From assembly GCA_031267345.1 (NCBI GenBank), contig JAIRZG010000054.1:1-7143 (forward strand): 7,143 nt of DNA, written 5' to 3'. Origin of the DNA: Zoogloeaceae bacterium. GTDB lineage: Bacteria > Pseudomonadota > Gammaproteobacteria > Burkholderiales > Rhodocyclaceae. The notes below the pieces were generated by a model that worked only from the letters and a program-made list of their open reading frames with translations, did not search any database and had not been told where the DNA came from. Below, one piece after another: positions 6,596 to 7,143 of the stretch (position 1 is the first letter of the stretch; the number at the start of each line of letters is the position of its first letter). The translations under genes were made by a program, and so were the position numbers.

Positions 6596-6964
6596 TCAAT
6601 CCAGCTTCAGGCGGGTCAGGCGGGGTTTGCTGTTGGCGTCGTCCAGACTGGCCTGTACGGGGTGTTTATTCAGTTCGGGCGGCACACCGTTGGCGAAGAT
6701 GAGGTGCGAACCGGCAATGGCGATGAGTTCTGCTTCAAAGCAGGTGGCGAACACCCGCGCCTGAATGTCGCCGTTTGCACCTGCCAGCGCGCGACCGCGC
6801 AGGGGTGCGTAAATGTGGATATTGCCATCCGCAATGACTTCCGCGCCGGGATTGACAATGGCGGTGATCACCAGATCGCTGTCATGGGCGCGAACGCTTT
6901 GACCGGAGCGCAGGGGACGATCAATCAGCAGGGTGCGTCGGGGTGCAGGGACAGGTTCGACCCG
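6596..6964 (-). pseudogene. minC: MinC C-terminal domain, lacking its N-terminal domain
   Basis: The minus strand encodes about 122 residues ending in TGA (6596-6598). The sequence RTLLIDRPLRSGQ leads into DLVITAIVNPGAEVIADGN, then HIYAPLRGRALAGANGD and FATCFEAELIAIAGSH. This is the C-terminal beta-helix domain of MinC, which dimerises and binds MinD in the inhibitor system that keeps FtsZ away from cell poles. The preceding VEPVPAPR looks like the proline-rich linker. Directly upstream the frame meets TAA (6965-6967), so the N-terminal FtsZ-inhibiting domain (about 100 residues) is absent. A GTG at 6871 exists, but it would start inside the fold. Causes could be truncation, a frameshift, or a mis-joined contig. 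minD, which normally follows minC, is not here; rfbF starts 44 bp downstream. Confidence 0.8.
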
Positions 6965-6976
6965 TTAGCCCAGGCC

Positions 6977-7143
6977 ATGATGAGCCTGAAGGGTGCCGGT
7001 GCCCCCGCGCAGGCACTGGGGCAGGGGAAGGCGGCCCTTCAGGGCATGGGCCCGGACGGGGGCGGCGGGCGGCGGAAGCGGGCGGTCGAGTCCCAGCCGG
7101 TCGAGGCCCAGCCGGTCGAGGCCCAGCCGGTCGAGGCCCAGCC
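6977..7143 (+). CDS. Partial GC-rich ORF of unknown function, runs off the window
   Basis: A plus-strand frame beginning MMSLKGAGAPAQALGQGK is open to the window edge (55 codons so far) and continues upstream as FDPLAQA from about 6955. Codon positions show the pattern expected of coding DNA: third positions are almost all G or C and second positions are lowest in GC. The product is Gly/Ala/Gln-rich, then basic (GGGGRRKRAVES), then repeats of the five residues VEAQP. I do not recognise it. At about 78% GC by hand count, it is much richer than the rest of the window. The true start is unclear because the frame also overlaps the MinC remnant, reaching an ATG at 6884. It could be a real gene from a GC-rich replicon or assembly-derived sequence. 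Confidence 0.35.
   Translation, partial: MMSLKGAGAPAQALGQGKAALQGMGPDGGGGRRKRAVESQPVEAQPVEAQPVEAQ
7084..7143 (+). repeat. Four 15-bp tandem repeats at the window edge
   Basis: Four consecutive units of ggtcgaggcccagcc occupy 7084-7143. The first has T in place of G at its eighth base (gagtcc rather than gaggcc). The last unit ends exactly at the window edge, so the array may continue. Fifteen bases preserve the frame, giving VEAQP repeats in the plus-strand ORF and no stop in any frame. A repeat at a sequence end is also a common place for an assembly to stop. Confidence 0.9.

Noticed and set aside
6580..6608. Possible minus-strand promoter for rfbF (TATACT at 6585-6580)
   Set aside because: The -10-like hexamer is good but the hexamer 17 bp upstream (GAAGCT) is a poor -35, and the nearby TTGACC is only 8 bp away; not supportable by eye.

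Overview
The window comes from a proteobacterium, most likely a betaproteobacterium. The GC content is about 60% by eye over most of its length. The MinC C-terminal sequence has a betaproteobacterial look, and the gene trio DUF2157-DUF4401-GDYXXLXY is typical of Proteobacteria. I cannot name a genus. Several gene ends are broken (a Sir2 tail, a MinC tail and a compositional break near 6960), so this is either a rearranged accessory region or a draft/metagenomic contig with a possible mis-join at its right end.

Left edge (1-530): the last 35 codons of an unrecognised plus-strand gene converge on a 5'-truncated minus-strand remnant of a Sir2-family deacetylase. About 190 bp without a recognisable gene follow.

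Left half (531-3251, plus strand): three overlapping genes form one operon. They are a polytopic DUF2157 membrane protein, a polytopic DUF4401 membrane protein, and a single-anchor GDYXXLXY protein with an acidic tail. The gene overlaps are 4 and 8 bp. The set looks like a membrane complex of unknown function.

Right half (6551-3374, minus strand): rfbF, rfbG and rfbH (also called ddhA, ddhB, ddhC) are joined by two ATGA overlaps. They encode the first three steps from glucose-1-phosphate to the CDP-6-deoxy-glucoseen intermediate of 3,6-dideoxyhexose synthesis: CDP-glucose formation, 4,6-dehydration, and PMP/[2Fe-2S]-dependent C-3 dehydration. All diagnostic residues are present. The partner reductase (RfbI/DdhD type), the final sugar-tailoring enzymes and the glycosyltransferases are not in the window, and the cassette ends against a convergent unrelated operon.

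Right edge (6596-7143): the C-terminal domain of MinC lies directly upstream of rfbF, where minD would normally follow. Its frame is closed by a stop at about 6966, where the sequence shifts abruptly to about 78% GC. The far edge carries a partial plus-strand ORF with good codon-position bias and four 15-bp tandem repeats that run into the window end. I found no tRNA, rRNA, CRISPR array or insertion sequence. I see no clearly new system; the membrane trio and the broken junctions are the parts most worth a second look.
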